Assembly (NCBI GenBank): GCA_934121905.1
Contig: CAKOVI010000001.1
Location: forward strand, 186,001 to 250,000
Source of the DNA: an uncultured Clostridia bacterium
GTDB taxonomy: Bacteria; Bacillota; Clostridia; TANB77; CAG-508
DNA length: 64,000 bases
Reading direction: 5' to 3'
In this document: positions 62,598 through 64,000 of the stretch, piece after piece
Numbering within the stretch: position 1 is the first letter of the stretch
Layout: each line of letters opens with the position of its first letter
The notes under the pieces: model-generated
Told to the model about the DNA's origin: nothing
Seen by the model: the letters and a program-made list of their open reading frames with translations, nothing else
The model's database searches: none
Translations under genes and position numbers: made by a program

Positions 62598-63696
62598 ACA
62601 AAAATGCTATTATTGTGATTTTATTTCTTATGTTAATAAAGAAAAATATTTTGATAAATATGTACAAGCATTGACTAAAGAAATGAGGAGTTTTTTATAT
62701 AATAATGATGTCAAAATCCAAACAATATATATAGGAGGAGGAACACCTTCTTTTATAGATGCAAAATACATAGAAAGAATTATGATGGTATTACAAGAAC
62801 AAAATCAGATGAAGAATGCCGAAGAGATAACAATAGAGATAAATCCAGGAACAATAAATAAAGAAAAATTAGAAACTTATAAAAAAGTTGGTATAAATAG
62901 ACTAAGTATAGGTCTTCAAAGTACAGATAATAGTATTCTTAAGCAGATAGGAAGAATACATTGTTATGAGGATTTTTTAAATACATATGAATTAGCTAGA
63001 AAGGTTGGCTTTAGCAATATAAATGTAGATTTGATGATAGGAATTCCTAATCAAAAAATTTCAGATATAAAAAATTCATTAAAGGAAATTATTAAATTAA
63101 AACCTGAACATATTTCTGTCTATTCATTAATTGTTGAAGAAAATACCCCAATTGAAAAAATGATAAATGAGGGTAAAATGGAATTACCTGATGAAGAAAC
63201 GGAAAGAAATATGTATTGGTATGTTAAAAACTTTCTTGAATTAAATGGATATAAACATTATGAAATATCCAATTTTGCAAAAGAAGGATATGAATCAAAG
63301 CATAATTTAGATTGTTGGAATCAAAATGAATATATAGGTTTTGGAGTTGCTGCACATTCTTATATTGAAGATATTAGGTTTGGAAATACTGCTAGTATAG
63401 AAGAATACTTAAACAATTACGAGAATGGTGAGCCTGAGAAGAATAAAATTATTGATGAAGTGGGAAAAGATGTTTTCAGTAAAGAACAAGAATTTATGCT
63501 TATTGGTCTTAGAAAAATTGAAGGTGTTTCTATTCAAGAATTTAAGAATAAATTTGGTGATAATCCTATTTTTGTTTTTAAAAATGAGCTAAATAAATTG
63601 GTCGATGAAGAGCTTCTGACAGTGGATTGTGATAGGATTAAATTGACTAATAGAGGATTGGATTTAGCAAATTTAGTGTGGGAAGAATTTGTATGA
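62557..63696 (+). CDS. hemW: Heme chaperone HemW (radical SAM, coproporphyrinogen oxidase-like)
   Basis: The 379-residue protein has YIHIPFCKQKCYYCDF near the N-terminus (CxxxCxxC cluster, with C-x-C extension), GGGTPSF and LMIGIPNQ. HemW binds heme and passes it to target enzymes; it lacks the longer N-terminus of true HemN. Its start overlaps the shifted end of the preceding XRE gene. Confidence 0.92.
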   Translation: MKKIGVYIHIPFCKQKCYYCDFISYVNKEKYFDKYVQALTKEMRSFLYNNDVKIQTIYIGGGTPSFIDAKYIERIMMVLQEQNQMKNAEEITIEINPGTINKEKLETYKKVGINRLSIGLQSTDNSILKQIGRIHCYEDFLNTYELARKVGFSNINVDLMIGIPNQKISDIKNSLKEIIKLKPEHISVYSLIVEENTPIEKMINEGKMELPDEETERNMYWYVKNFLELNGYKHYEISNFAKEGYESKHNLDCWNQNEYIGFGVAAHSYIEDIRFGNTASIEEYLNNYENGEPEKNKIIDEVGKDVFSKEQEFMLIGLRKIEGVSIQEFKNKFGDNPIFVFKNELNKLVDEELLTVDCDRIKLTNRGLDLANLVWEEFV

Positions 63697-63749
63697 TTTT
63701 TGAAATTAAAATAAAATGTAGTTAATTAGACTGATATGGAGGAATAAAA

Positions 63750-64000
63750 ATGTCTTTTTTGGAATTAAGTGAAATATATATAATTTTTTTAATAATAGTA
63801 TTAATAATTGGATTTATAAAATTTGATAAAAAAATAAAAACAAAAATAATGATTATACTTTCTATTATTTACAATATAGCAATTGGTTATATAGATACAA
63901 TATTTTTTTGGCTTATTTATGCCTTTTTAAGTAATCAACCTAAAGGCAGTAGCTATGAGGTGCCTGAATCGGATGCTGATTTTAATATGATGTTAGGGAT
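63750..64000 (+). CDS. Membrane protein, partial
   Basis: An ATG behind GGAGG opens a frame that runs off the window (83 residues). It has two hydrophobic helices (YIIFLIIVLIIGFI and IMIILSIIYNIAIGYI). Not recognised. Confidence 0.6.
   Translation, partial: MSFLELSEIYIIFLIIVLIIGFIKFDKKIKTKIMIILSIIYNIAIGYIDTIFFWLIYAFLSNQPKGSSYEVPESDADFNMMLG

Noticed and set aside
1..64000. tRNA, rRNA or CRISPR arrays
   Set aside because: No cloverleaf, rRNA segment or regularly spaced direct repeat array was seen, so the proposed frameshift tRNA must be encoded elsewhere.

Overview
This window is a 64 kb chromosomal stretch of a very AT-rich, endospore-forming Firmicute, most likely an uncultured member of the Clostridia. 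It carries sporulation genes (a SigF/SigG-type sigma factor tail, spoIID, spoIIGA-sigE, a cwlJ-gerQ-like pair), part of a dcw cluster (mraZ, rsmH, an FtsL-like gene) and the diaminopimelate aminotransferase branch of lysine synthesis. Its Arg codons are mostly AGA/AGG, with a few CGT, CGA and CGC.

The outstanding observation concerns the codon CGG. I checked every CGG triplet against the reading frames of the genes. CGG never appears in frame in an uninterrupted gene. It appears in frame 13 times, in 11 genes, and in nearly every case the conserved protein continues only if the ribosome moves +1 exactly there, so that CGG-N yields a single glycine (GGN). The genes are spoIID, a WG-repeat protein, an RluA-family pseudouridine synthase, rsmH, an ArsP_2-type permease, spoIIGA, sigE, mtaB (three sites, one at codon 2), hlyIII, whiA and a membrane XRE regulator. 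The neighbouring codons share no slippery motif, so CGG itself looks like the signal. Either CGG is unassigned and is bypassed, or a dedicated tRNA reads CGGN as a four-base glycine codon.

Layout: 1-1260, sporulation sigma factor tail and spoIID, then a 241 bp MITE. 1.5-10.8 kb, murC (minus), dapF, dapL-ruvA bracketed by mirror-image palindromes, tgt, and RNA-modification genes. 10.8-13.6 kb, a small-RNA/peptide module and mraZ-rsmH-ftsL. 13.8-20 kb, a MazF-like toxin, an SOS polymerase, DNA repair and lipid genes. 20-31 kb, an ABC exporter, a surface protein, metal transport (ZIP, copper ATPase) and decayed genes. 31.7-33.8 kb, a DUF262/DUF3800 pair with a structured RNA, a possible defence island. 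34-40 kb, ftsY, a permease, an orphan VirD4-like ATPase and infC-rpmI-rplT. 40-46 kb, spoIIGA-sigE, mtaB and thyA-folA. 46-54 kb, hlyIII, pyrC, a zinc GTPase, ppaC-lepB-holB-ricT and a ferredoxin. 54-64 kb, the Asp23/AmaP envelope-stress operon, nusB, xseA/xseB, cwlJ-gerQ, whiA and hemW.

Palindromic repeats with GGGACCGGGTCTTTT or GGGGACGGTTCTTTT cores punctuate gene boundaries. No rRNA, tRNA or CRISPR array was recognised.
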